Shown here piece by piece: positions 39,746 through 48,410 of a stretch of 64,000 nucleotides of DNA; position 1 is the first letter of the stretch; each line of letters begins with the position of its first letter. Under the pieces are notes generated by a model. It was not told the DNA's origin, did no database searches, and saw only the letters and a program-made list of their open reading frames with translations. This DNA comes from Chloroflexota bacterium (lineage in GTDB: Bacteria > Chloroflexota > Dehalococcoidia > Lucifugimonadales > JACPCL1): NCBI GenBank assembly GCA_016179765.1, contig JACPCL010000035.1, forward strand, positions 1 through 64,000. The letters are read 5' to 3'. Position numbers and translations under genes: made by a program.

Positions 39746-40567
39746 TTATTTCCCCCTAAAGTTCGGTTGCCGCCGCTCCCGGAACGCCACGCGGCCCTCC
39801 TGCACGTCCTCCGTCCTGCTGACGATGCTCAGCAGGCTCTCCTCATACTCCGCCTGGGTCTCCAGAGGCACGGCCAGCCCGTGATACAGCGCCCTTTTGG
39901 TCAGCTCAATGGTGACCGAGGGCCCTCTGACCCGCCGCGCCGCCAGCTCAAGTGTCCGCTCCATGAGCTGCTCGTGGGGCGTCACCACGTCCACCAGGCC
40001 AATGCGCTGAGCCTCCTCGGCCAGCACATCGTCGCTCAACCAGAGCATGAGGAGCGCCCGGGAGGGCCCGACGACCCGGGGCAGCAACCACGTAACACAC
40101 TGGTCAGGCAGAATGGCCCGTCGCATGAAGGCGGTGACAAAGCGGGCGCGGTCCGAGGCGACCCGCACGTCGGCAGCCAGGGCCAGGGAGAAGCCGCCGC
40201 CTGCCACCACGCCATTGATGGCGGCGATAACGGGTTTGTCTATGGTGCGGAAGCGCCCTACCCAGCCAAAGCGAGACTCCTCCAGCTCCTGGCGGCTGGG
40301 CTGACGGCCCGCAGCTCCATCGCCACCACCTCCCATGTCCGCCCCGGAGCAGAAGCCGCGGCCCGCCCCGGTGATGACCAGCACCTTGGCCTCTTCGTCG
40401 TCGTTCACCTCCTCCAGGACGCGTTTGACGCCAATGCGTATCCCCGGAGTGAGGGCGTTCAGCTTCTCCGGCACGTTCAGCGTTGCAACCACCACGCCGT
40501 CCCTCTTCTCCACCAGCATGTCCTCATAGCCCTCGTAAGGAGTGAGACCCGCGAATCTACCAGGCAT
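39746..40567 (-). CDS. Enoyl-CoA hydratase/isomerase family protein
   Basis: A 273-residue crotonase-fold protein. 'VITGAGRGFCSGADMGGGG' forms the first oxyanion-hole segment and 'VIAAINGVVAGGGFSLALAAD' the second. The usual catalytic Glu pair of true hydratases is not obvious, so isomerase or another crotonase activity is possible. ATG 40567 follows GAGGAGGGA. It probably serves the acyl-CoA metabolism implied by the nearby CoA-transferases. Confidence 0.88.
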   Translation of the reverse strand: MPGRFAGLTPYEGYEDMLVEKRDGVVVATLNVPEKLNALTPGIRIGVKRVLEEVNDDEEAKVLVITGAGRGFCSGADMGGGGDGAAGRQPSRQELEESRFGWVGRFRTIDKPVIAAINGVVAGGGFSLALAADVRVASDRARFVTAFMRRAILPDQCVTWLLPRVVGPSRALLMLWLSDDVLAEEAQRIGLVDVVTPHEQLMERTLELAARRVRGPSVTIELTKRALYHGLAVPLETQAEYEESLLSIVSRTEDVQEGRVAFRERRQPNFRGK

Positions 40568-40758
40568 GGATTCCCTCCTCTTTCGCTTGGAAGCTATCCC
40601 CAAAACAGAACCCTGATGGTGTTACCCCTGCCTCCTGGCGGGCGCTCGCACTATAGTGAGGGGCCTTCGGGCATGTCAAGTCGGAAGCCTTGCAGGAACG
40701 GCGGTTCGCCCTTACAATGGCGACTACTTTCCCATCACTAAGACCGGGGAGGCTCGCG

Positions 40759-41652
40759 ATGCAGGTAGAGCTGGTCAAGACCACCACCACGGATGACATT
40801 GCCCTGGACGGCGCCTTCTTCGCACCCAGGGAGGGAGGCGTCGCCAACAGGCCTGTAGACGCCATCCTCCTGGTCCACGGCACCGGCGGCAACTTCTACG
40901 GCGCCAATCTGTTGGACCTGGGGGAGCGCTTCCGCCAGGCGGGCTATCCCTGCGCCTCCTTCAACACCACCAGCCACGATGTGGTGTACGGCAATCCGGA
41001 TCGGCCCTTGGGCAACGCCCACGAAATCCTGGACCGCTGCCGCCTGGACCTGGACGCGGGAATCACCTGGCTGACCAGGCGTGGATACGAACGCATCGCC
41101 ATCTTCGGCCACAGCATGGGCGCGGTCAAGGTCGCCTACTACCAGGCCTACATCCAAGACCCGCGCGTAACCGCCGTCATCCCCTCTTCCCCCGTGCGCC
41201 TCTCCCACTCCTACTTCCTGGCGTCAGAGGCAGGAGAGGAGTACCGCAGGTTTTACGAGAAGGCCAAAGCCCTATTGGAGGCGGGCCAGCCCGATACGTT
41301 GATCCCTGCCTCCTTCCCTAACCCCGCTTTCTATAGCGCCCGCAGCTACGTTGACAAGCACGGGCCAGCAGAGCGGTACAACCTGCTCCGCTACACCCAC
41401 ATGGTGCGTTGCCCCATCCTCCTGATGGCCGGCACCCTGGAGACCCATCCCCGCCTGCGGGACGCAGCTAAAGACGCCTTTGAAACCATCAAGTACAAGC
41501 CCGACGCCAAGCTGGTCATTCATGAGGGAGCGGACCACGGCTGGAGCAACATGCGCGACGCCCAGGCCCAGTACGTCCTGGACTTCCTGGACGCGCTTTC
41601 GCCCGCGCCCAAAACAAAGAAAGCCAGGGTACTCGCAAAAGCCAAAAGGTAG
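40759..41652 (+). CDS. Alpha/beta hydrolase
   Basis: A 297-residue serine hydrolase with 'LLVHGTGGNFYG' (oxyanion loop), the nucleophile S119 in 'GHSMG' and the C-terminal His in 'HEGADHGW'. No signal peptide. ATG 40759 follows GGGGAGG. A CocE-type hydrolase starts 31 bases after its stop, so the two are likely co-expressed and may act on the same ester or amide; the substrate is unknown. Confidence 0.85.
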   Translation: MQVELVKTTTTDDIALDGAFFAPREGGVANRPVDAILLVHGTGGNFYGANLLDLGERFRQAGYPCASFNTTSHDVVYGNPDRPLGNAHEILDRCRLDLDAGITWLTRRGYERIAIFGHSMGAVKVAYYQAYIQDPRVTAVIPSSPVRLSHSYFLASEAGEEYRRFYEKAKALLEAGQPDTLIPASFPNPAFYSARSYVDKHGPAERYNLLRYTHMVRCPILLMAGTLETHPRLRDAAKDAFETIKYKPDAKLVIHEGADHGWSNMRDAQAQYVLDFLDALSPAPKTKKARVLAKAKR

Positions 41653-41683
41653 GCGCGCCCCCAACAGCTTGCAAGGAGGAGCG

Positions 41684-43519
41684 ATGCAATACTCCAAGGT
41701 AAGGTCAGAGCCATCCTATCAGGTGTTCATAGAGAAGGACATCATGGTGGACATGCGGGACGGCGTGCGCCTGGCAACAGACGTCTATCGCCCCGCCATC
41801 AACGGACGGCCCATCCAACGGCCCTTCCCAGTACTGCTCCAGCGCACCCCCTACAACAAGGCGGCGGACCGCATGGCTGAGGAGGCACGGTACTTCTGCG
41901 AGCGGGGATACGTCGTAGTGCTACAGGACAACCGTGGCCGCTACAAGTCCGAAGGCTACTTCCACAAGTACACCGCCGACGCCAACGACGGCTACGACTG
42001 CGTCCAATGGATCGCCAAGCAGCCGTGGTCCAACGAGACCACGGGCACCTATGGCACCTCCTACGGCGCCCATACCCAGGGGGCCATGGCGGCCATGAAC
42101 CCGCCCAACCTATCCACCATGATCGTGGACTGCGGCGCCTTCTCCAACGCCTACATGAGCTCCGCCAGGCACAACGGCGCCTACGAGCTGCGCCAACTTG
42201 GGTGGGGAATCAGCCAGGCCAAGCTCAGCAAAGAGGCCACCGAGGACCCCGTCATCGCCAAATACCTGGAGACGGTGACCCCAGACGACTGGTTTCAGCA
42301 GCTGCCCTGGCGCAAGGGCCACTCCCCCCTGAAGTGGACGCCAGACTACGAGGAGTACATCCTGGAGCAGTGGACCCGCGGCGACTACGACGACTACTGG
42401 AAGAAGCCCGGCATGGCTGGCGAACTGTTCTACGACGCCTGGTCCGACATCCCACAGCTCCACATGGGCGGCTGGTACGACTCCTACACCCGCACCACCT
42501 TTGAGAACTACATTGGCCTCTCCAAGATCAAGAAGGGGCCAATCCGCCTGCTCATGGGGCCCTGGACCCACGGGCAGCGCTCCCTCACCTACTCCGGCGA
42601 CGTAGACTTCGGCCCCATCGCCTGCCTGGACGGCAACCTGGCCGAGGATTGGAACGACTTCCGCACCATGTGGTTTGACACCTGGCTGAAGGGTCTCCAG
42701 ACCGGAATCCAGGAGCAACCCCCCATTCTCCTGTTCATCATGGGCGGCGGTGATGGCCGCAAGAACGTCAAGGGCCGCATGAACCACGGCGGCTACTGGC
42801 GACACGAAAACGAGTGGCCCCTGGCACGCACCCAGTTCACCCCCTACTACCTGCACGGCGACGGCGACCTCTCTCCTGAGAGGCCCGCAGGCCGCGACCC
42901 CATGACCACCTACCAGTTTGACCCCGGCAACCCCGTGCCGACTCTCGGCGGCAACTTCTCCGGCCTGAACACCCTGGCAGGCGCCTTCCACCAGCAGGAG
43001 CGGCCCGACTTCTACGCCTGCAAACCACCCTACCTGCCCCTCTCCTCAAGGCCCGATGTGTGCGTCTTCCAGACCCCCATCCTTCAGGAGGACATGGAGG
43101 TCACCGGCCCCGTCACCGTCAACCTGTGGATCTCCTCCTCCGCCCTGGACACCGACTTCACCGCTAAGCTCATTGACGTCTGCCCGCCAAACCCTGACTA
43201 TCCCGCAGGCTACCAGATGAACCTCACGGACAGCATCATGCGTGTGCGCTACCGCAACTCCTGGGAGAAGGCGGAGATGATGAAGCCCGGCCAGGTGTAT
43301 AAGGTCAGCTTCCCCCTGTACCCCACGGGCAACCTCTTCAAGAAAGGCCACCGTATCCGGCTGGACATCTCTAGCTCCAACTTCCCGCGCTTTGACGTCA
43401 ACCCCAACACCGGCGAACCCTTGGGCCGGGAGCGCCGGAGGCTTGTGGCGGAGAACTCAGTCCACCATAGCTCCCAGCACCCCTCCCACGTCGTGCTGCC
43501 CATCGTACCAGCCAAGTAG
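41684..43519 (+). CDS. CocE/NonD family hydrolase
   Basis: A 611-residue X-Pro dipeptidyl-peptidase-like serine hydrolase. The N-terminal alpha/beta domain has 'QDNRGRYKSEG' and the nucleophile S126 in 'GTYGTSYGAH'; the C-terminal jelly-roll domain has 'VTGPVTVNLWISSSALDTDF'. The family includes cocaine esterase, glutaryl-7-ACA acylase and dipeptidyl peptidases. AAGGAGGAGCG directly precedes ATG 41684. No signal peptide is seen. Confidence 0.9.
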   Translation: MQYSKVRSEPSYQVFIEKDIMVDMRDGVRLATDVYRPAINGRPIQRPFPVLLQRTPYNKAADRMAEEARYFCERGYVVVLQDNRGRYKSEGYFHKYTADANDGYDCVQWIAKQPWSNETTGTYGTSYGAHTQGAMAAMNPPNLSTMIVDCGAFSNAYMSSARHNGAYELRQLGWGISQAKLSKEATEDPVIAKYLETVTPDDWFQQLPWRKGHSPLKWTPDYEEYILEQWTRGDYDDYWKKPGMAGELFYDAWSDIPQLHMGGWYDSYTRTTFENYIGLSKIKKGPIRLLMGPWTHGQRSLTYSGDVDFGPIACLDGNLAEDWNDFRTMWFDTWLKGLQTGIQEQPPILLFIMGGGDGRKNVKGRMNHGGYWRHENEWPLARTQFTPYYLHGDGDLSPERPAGRDPMTTYQFDPGNPVPTLGGNFSGLNTLAGAFHQQERPDFYACKPPYLPLSSRPDVCVFQTPILQEDMEVTGPVTVNLWISSSALDTDFTAKLIDVCPPNPDYPAGYQMNLTDSIMRVRYRNSWEKAEMMKPGQVYKVSFPLYPTGNLFKKGHRIRLDISSSNFPRFDVNPNTGEPLGRERRRLVAENSVHHSSQHPSHVVLPIVPAK

Positions 43520-43552
43520 CGGATGCAAGACACTGACAGGGTGTAGGGGCGA

Positions 43553-43605
43553 GCAGCAGTAGTAGTAGGGGCGACCCGACGGGTCGCCCCTACTACTACT
43601 GCTGC
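43553..43605. repeat. Perfect 26-bp-arm palindrome
   Basis: The arms 43553-43578 and 43580-43605 are exact inverse complements around one A. The centre is GGGGCGACCCG-A-CGGGTCGCCCC and the outer part is a (GTA/GCA) triplet run. It lies 34 bases after the CocE-type gene and could be an intrinsic terminator or a cruciform-forming repeat. Confidence 0.8.
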
Positions 43606-43661
43606 TGCCTTCAAACACCCCTGCCTCTCTCATTCTAGGCCTACCACCATCGGGCCACCCC

Positions 43662-43689
43662 GTAGGGGCGCAGCATGCTGCGCCCCTAC
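43662..43689. repeat. Perfect 28-base palindrome
   Basis: GTAGGGGCGCAGCA and its exact complement TGCTGCGCCCCTAC meet without a loop. It shares GTAGGGGCG with the palindrome at 43553, so both belong to one repeat type. It lies before the 3' end of the minus-strand membrane gene. Confidence 0.75.
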
Positions 43690-43713
43690 CTCTGGTTGTG
43701 GAGCCGCAAAAGC

Positions 43714-44631
43714 CTACAGTGGCCTGCGTGGGCCCTCCGCAGGCGGCCCCCCTTGAGGCGCGCCGTCCAACTCCGAGGCCAGCCGGCTGAGGGTGAGGCC
43801 CTCTTTGCGCGCCCGCAGGTCAAGGTAGATCAGCGTGGCGCCTATGTAGCCGATGGGCGCCACAAAGACACCTCCCAGGGTCATCACGAGGTCGCCGAGG
43901 GTGGTGTTGGCACGGCCCACCGCCCATCCCGGAAGCGAGAGAAGGAAACCTCCGGCCAGCACCAGCAGCAGAAACACCAGCCCCAGGCGAAAGGTACGCC
44001 ACCAGTTGCCCCGGACCAACTCCCAGCTTCGCCTCAGGGCCTCAACCGGGCCTCGTCCCTCTATCACCACCGCCTGCACGTAGAAAAACCAGGCCACCAC
44101 GACGAACACGAGGATGGGGATACCGACAATCAACAGGCTCAGCATGACCCCGCCAAAGACAACCCCGAAGAAGATGAGGGCGTTGACAAGTAATGAGACG
44201 CCGTTATTCAGGGCACCAATGTAGCTGCCGGATGCGCTGACCTTGCGGCCCAGGTAGAACTGGACTACTGCGTAGGCCACGGCGGCGCTGGCAAGCAGGA
44301 GGGAGAAAAGGCCCATCAGGGTAAGGGCCAGCATCGCCGTGTCGCCATTGACGACCGAGGCAACCAGAAACGGAATCTGTGCTGGCGTGACAATACGCAG
44401 CATCGGCCCAAAGGTCTTCTGATACACCCCCAAGGTATGGCTGAGCAGTTGCCCCAAAGTGCTGGGCAGGATGACGTCAGGGGGTGGGGCTGGTGGGGCA
44501 GGGAAAAAGGGACCGCCCGCTGGGAAGAAGTGCTCACCAGGGGCGCCCTCCTGGGCGGACAACGCTTTGCCGCAGTTGCTGCAGAAGGCAGCCTGTTCCA
44601 CGTTGCTTGAGCCGCAGTGAGGACAATCCAT
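43714..44631 (-). CDS. Zinc-ribbon membrane protein
   Basis: A 305-residue protein with an N-terminal zinc ribbon ('CPHCGSS...CSNCGKAL'), a Pro-rich linker and about six membrane helices with 'GRGPVEALRRSWELVRGNWW', a motif of the YciC/GDPD-membrane-domain type. Its function is unknown. It begins nine bases after the DUF2268-like gene and is co-transcribed with it. Confidence 0.78.
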   Translation of the reverse strand: MDCPHCGSSNVEQAAFCSNCGKALSAQEGAPGEHFFPAGGPFFPAPPAPPPDVILPSTLGQLLSHTLGVYQKTFGPMLRIVTPAQIPFLVASVVNGDTAMLALTLMGLFSLLLASAAVAYAVVQFYLGRKVSASGSYIGALNNGVSLLVNALIFFGVVFGGVMLSLLIVGIPILVFVVVAWFFYVQAVVIEGRGPVEALRRSWELVRGNWWRTFRLGLVFLLLVLAGGFLLSLPGWAVGRANTTLGDLVMTLGGVFVAPIGYIGATLIYLDLRARKEGLTLSRLASELDGAPQGGPPAEGPRRPL

Positions 44632-44640
44632 GACTGCTCG

Positions 44641-45543
44641 TTAGCCCGCTGGCACGGGTGCAGGTTGGTGCTGGCTGGCCTCAAAAATGGCCCTCGCCGC
44701 CAGTCCAATCAGGCTGGCGGGCCGGGCGGCCGGGTGTGCGGCCAAATACCCCTGCACGACGCGATATCCGATGGTATGGCCGGTCCACAAGGGTACGCGG
44801 TCGTTGTCACCATAGAGAAACCGCCGTATCTCCGAGGTGTCGGACACGGCGAAGCGCCGCCTCACTTTGGGCCACACCTGCGCCTCGGCCTCGGCTGACA
44901 GGGCGCCGACGCTTGCTGGCTCCATGCCTGGGCAAAGCTCCATGGCAAACGCATCGGCAATGCCTTCCGCCACCATGGCATCCAGGAGCGTCTCCGGCTC
45001 CTGGCTCTTCTGGTACACCAGCTTGCCGCCGCTCATACGCCGGGGCAGCAGCAGGTTCCGCACCAGGTGAGCATACTCGTGGGCCACCGTGTAGGCAAGC
45101 CACCGCTGCCATCCGCTGGCGGGCCACAGGAACAGGAGTGTGGTCTGAGAGCCCAGGCTTATCCCAAATACGCCATGCATCTGAGAGGTCAGGACGCGGC
45201 TCTGGCCGTCCCCAGGCAACAGCAGCACGCGGGCAGACAGGTCCGGCCTTGGTAGGGCCATGGCGCAACGGTGGAGCGCCCCCTCCACCAGCTCCTTAGC
45301 CCGGCCCAATTCAAGGCTGCCCAGGGCATCCGCCAGCCCTGCCAAGTCAGGGTCGCCAAGCTGCGATAACGCCATGCGCTGGCCCAGGTCCCCAAAGGAG
45401 GCGTCAGCGAGGGAGAGCATGTGGTTAACGTAGGTGCGCAGGTTGGCACATAGCGAGTCCAGGGCCGCTTCAGCAGGGATGCCCTCTACGTCTTTCACGA
45501 ATTTCTTGACCACCCGGTAGGCAGGTATGACGGCGACGGCCAT
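44641..45543 (-). CDS. DUF2268-type putative zinc protease
   Basis: A 300-residue predicted Zn-dependent protease. 'HEYAHLVRN' is the HExxH motif and 'MVAEGIADAFAMEL' supplies the third ligand, as in DUF2268 proteins. There is no signal peptide, so it is cytoplasmic. The next gene encodes a zinc-ribbon membrane protein, a possible partner. Confidence 0.82.
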   Translation of the reverse strand: MAVAVIPAYRVVKKFVKDVEGIPAEAALDSLCANLRTYVNHMLSLADASFGDLGQRMALSQLGDPDLAGLADALGSLELGRAKELVEGALHRCAMALPRPDLSARVLLLPGDGQSRVLTSQMHGVFGISLGSQTTLLFLWPASGWQRWLAYTVAHEYAHLVRNLLLPRRMSGGKLVYQKSQEPETLLDAMVAEGIADAFAMELCPGMEPASVGALSAEAEAQVWPKVRRRFAVSDTSEIRRFLYGDNDRVPLWTGHTIGYRVVQGYLAAHPAARPASLIGLAARAIFEASQHQPAPVPAG

Positions 45544-45574
45544 TGCTGAAGTGTCCTGTACCTATATCCTTCAA

Positions 45575-45595
45575 GAAGGCCCCAGAGGGGCCTTC
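45575..45595. terminator. Short GC-rich hairpin
   Basis: GAAGGCCCC-AGA-GGGGCCTTC, a perfect 9-bp stem, stands between the phosphoesterase gene and the DUF2268 gene, both on the minus strand. It may end transcripts of the former. Confidence 0.6.
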
Positions 45596-45851
45596 CTCTC
45601 AATCACCCCTCTGATTCCACGCCAAAAGCCACGAGAACGCACGGGGCCATTGTAGGGCAAGAGGCTACCTTTGCAAAGGGCAAAATTAGGATGCTACGGG
45701 TTGCGGCTTTGCCACAACCCATAGCATCCTTGAATCTATGTCCCTTCTCCGTCGCGGAGAAGGGGACTACAGGGGGAGAGGTAGACAACAGCCAAGGAAG
45801 GAGGCCACTACTTTGGATCACACGTCTTCACGGGGCAGTGCGCAAGCCCAT
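45596..45851. other. Intergenic stretch with two further hairpins
   Basis: No gene is seen. A hairpin at 45689-45729 pairs GGATGCTA with TAGCATCC and GGGTTG with CAACCC. Another at 45741-45765 pairs TCCCTTCTCCG with CGGAGAAGGG. Both look like members of the window's short dispersed repeats. Confidence 0.5.
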
Positions 45852-46571
45852 TCACAGAGAGACAGGCCTGACGGAGACCCCCGCTGAGGGGTCAAGGCGT
45901 ACCAGAGCCACCGTCGGCTCGCGGGTGCCGGAGGGCGCGCCGCTGTAAAAGGCGGGCGGCCCGCCATGGGTGACCTCTCGGAACCGGTGCACGTGGCCCA
46001 GAGCAATATAGTCGCACTCCGCCTGGGCCAGTTCCGCAGCGGTAATGGGAGAGGACCGCCCGACGAGGGCCGAGCCGTTCGCGACCAGGCCGTGGGCCAG
46101 GGCAACATACCATCCCTTTGGGGGGCGCGGCCCAAGACCCTGTAGAGGCCTGAACTCCGGCGAATGGTCGTACACGGGCCGGCCCCAGATGGTGAGCCCC
46201 AGAGCATCCAACGCCACCGCCTCGCCCTGCGGCGCAAGGAGCACCCGCACGTTTGCGGGCAACCGCGCAGCGGAGAAAGAGGGGGCCGTGAGCAGGGTAT
46301 CGTGGTTGCCGGGCACCACGACAACGGGGCAGCCAATACCCCCCAGCGCCCCGAAGGTGTAGCTCACCGTATCTAGTGGGATGTTTTGCGCGTCAAGAAG
46401 GTCGCCCGCTATGAGCAAGGCGTCAGGCGAAAGCCGGCGTGTCAATGCTATGACACTCTCAAGCCCCTGGAACGCCTCGCGGGGATAATCGTCGCTGCCC
46501 AGGTGAAGGTCCGCGGCGTGCAAAAGGGTCAGCTGACGGCGCTGGCCGTCAAAAGAGACGGGATGAGGCAA
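45852..46571 (-). CDS. SbcD-like metallophosphoesterase
   Basis: A 239-residue calcineurin-type phosphoesterase with all metal motifs: 'HAADLHLG' (D21, H23), 'LIAGDLLD', 'VVPGNHD', and 'ALGHVHRF'. It resembles the nuclease part of DNA repair exonuclease SbcD/Mre11 or YhaO, without an ATPase partner nearby. I chose TTG 46571, nine bases after AGGAGG; an ATG at 46592 lies upstream of that ribosome site. Confidence 0.83.
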   Translation of the reverse strand: MPHPVSFDGQRRQLTLLHAADLHLGSDDYPREAFQGLESVIALTRRLSPDALLIAGDLLDAQNIPLDTVSYTFGALGGIGCPVVVVPGNHDTLLTAPSFSAARLPANVRVLLAPQGEAVALDALGLTIWGRPVYDHSPEFRPLQGLGPRPPKGWYVALAHGLVANGSALVGRSSPITAAELAQAECDYIALGHVHRFREVTHGGPPAFYSGAPSGTREPTVALVRLDPSAGVSVRPVSL

Positions 46572-46681
46572 AGGAAAAAGCCTCCTGGGCATACGGGTTG
46601 CGAAGAGAGGAGTACCATCGGAGGGGCGATCCTCGGACCGCCCCCGCCAACAGCCGTGCTCGGATGCGCCTGGGGCGACCT

Positions 46682-47014
46682 TTACCGGCCGTAGCTGCGA
46701 GAGCCGCCGCTACTCGCGCGCTCCCGGCTGTAGCAGTCGTTGCAGTACACGGGACGACCCTGGCGGGGCTCAAAGGGTACCTGGGCTTCCTTGCCACAGT
46801 TGGCGCAGACGATGGAGTACATCTGGCGGGGGCCGGAACTGCTACGCATCTCCCCGCCGCTTTCGCGGTCTTGCTTGCGGGAGGCGCGGCACGTGGGGCA
46901 GCGCCGGGGCTCGTTGGTGAAGCCCTTAGAGGAATAAAACTGCTGTTCACTGGCGGTGAACGTAAACTGCGAGCCGCAGTTTGAGCACACGAGGGTCTTG
47001 TCACTAAATTGCAT
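46682..47014 (-). CDS. zf-trcl type double zinc-ribbon protein
   Basis: A 110-residue protein with four CxxC pairs: 'CSNCGSQFTF', 'CPTCRASR', 'CANCGKEAQV' and 'CNDCYSRE'. 'EQQFYSSKGFTNEPRRCP' is diagnostic for this zinc-ribbon family. Its function is unknown; nucleic-acid binding or a role in translation is often guessed. A perfect AGGAGGT precedes ATG 47014. The tail is Ser/Gly/Arg-rich. Confidence 0.88.
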   Translation of the reverse strand: MQFSDKTLVCSNCGSQFTFTASEQQFYSSKGFTNEPRRCPTCRASRKQDRESGGEMRSSSGPRQMYSIVCANCGKEAQVPFEPRQGRPVYCNDCYSRERASSGGSRSYGR

Positions 47015-47194
47015 GGGATGACCTCCTGAGTCTCCTAACGTGGGTTGTTTGGCGCTAGTGAGGTCACCCGATGCCTGAAAGAGACTGAGAGCATGGTTGA
47101 AACCTGGACTATGGCCAACTGATGGCATTATAGAGAAGAGCCTGGTGCAATGCAACTGCTGCACCGATTCCTGGCAGGCGGGAGGCAACGTCGT

Positions 47195-48211
47195 TCACCC
47201 TGAAAAGCGGGGAAATGCAGGCGCAACCCGTTTCCCAAACAGCTCTAGCTGACGCATCACGTCCTTATGTGGCATACCAGGCCACTGAATTCGGAACACC
47301 ATTCGGTCTACCCCCAGACGCTCCTGGTAGCCGTAGACCTCCTCCACAATCCGGCCAGGGTCGCCCAGGAGGAAGCGGTCCTTGGCCAGGGTCTCAAAGG
47401 GCACGCGAAAGCTCTCCTGCCCTGGCACCTCGTCCTGGCCCCAGGCGGCGTAGGCCTGGTACTTCGGTTCCAGGTAGGGGCGAGCATGTTCAAAGGCGGC
47501 GGCGGAACCCTGGTGAACGTACATCTCCCTCAAGATGGGGAGCCCGCCCACGGCGTGCTCACCCTGCGCCGCCGCTGCCCGGTACATGCCCACCTGCCCT
47601 TCCAGCGTGCCAATAGTGGTATGGGGATTGATGAGCCAGGGATACCCTGCCCGAGCGGCGCGGCGCACCGCCCTGTCGCTGTTGGCGGCCACCCAAATGG
47701 GCGGGTACGGCTTCTGCGTCGTGCGGGTGGCTATCTTCACCCTGGGGATATGGTAGTAGTCGCCGTGGAACTCCACCTCCTCCTGGGTCCACAGGAGCTT
47801 CATCACCTCCAGGGACTCCATCATGCGGGCCGCGCGCTCCTTCAGGGTGGGCCCCGTGCCAAAGGCGATGTTCTCCTCGGCCCGATACCCCTGGCCCACG
47901 CCCAGAATGAACCTGCCCCCACTCATGGCGTCCAGGGTCGCCACAGACTCAGCCACCTCCACCGGCGGTAGCAAGGGCAGCAGAAGAACGGTGGCCCCGA
48001 TGTACATGCCTTCAGCTGCCGGCGCCAGATGGGCCAAATAGGGCAGCGTGGTAGGCATCTGATAGGGGTACGAGAGGTAATGCTGGCCCGTGCAGACCAT
48101 GTCAAACCCCGCCTCTCTGGCGGCCTTAACCTGCTCCACCCCTTCTTGTATCTTGGCGGCCATGTCCTCCTGGGGTAGCCACTGGTTGAGAAGAAACAAC
48201 GCGAACTTCAT
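47195..48211 (-). CDS. LLM class flavin-dependent oxidoreductase
   Basis: A 338-residue luciferase-like monooxygenase with a TIM-barrel fold ('MKFALFLLNQW', 'GGRFILGVGQGYRAEENIAFG', 'KPYPPIWVAANSDRAV'). It should use reduced FMN or F420 to oxidise or reduce an unknown organic substrate. Such paralogues are abundant in marine SAR202-like Chloroflexota. ATG 48211 follows GGAGG. It is divergent from the glutaredoxin-DinB gene. Confidence 0.9.
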   Translation of the reverse strand: MKFALFLLNQWLPQEDMAAKIQEGVEQVKAAREAGFDMVCTGQHYLSYPYQMPTTLPYLAHLAPAAEGMYIGATVLLLPLLPPVEVAESVATLDAMSGGRFILGVGQGYRAEENIAFGTGPTLKERAARMMESLEVMKLLWTQEEVEFHGDYYHIPRVKIATRTTQKPYPPIWVAANSDRAVRRAARAGYPWLINPHTTIGTLEGQVGMYRAAAAQGEHAVGGLPILREMYVHQGSAAAFEHARPYLEPKYQAYAAWGQDEVPGQESFRVPFETLAKDRFLLGDPGRIVEEVYGYQERLGVDRMVFRIQWPGMPHKDVMRQLELFGKRVAPAFPRFSG

Positions 48212-48410
48212 GGCAGCCTCCAACAATACAGAGGTAAGGCCAGGGCATTGTACCCCAGGAGGTCGCCGATGGACATGACACCTTTACAACCACCCTGGAG
48301 TTTAGTACCATGCCAGCTATCTCGCATCAAAAACAGGCTGACAGAATCCCCACCGCCTATCCCCTTGCTACACCGTTCCCCTTCGCCAACGACTATTTGA
48401 AGGAGGAATC

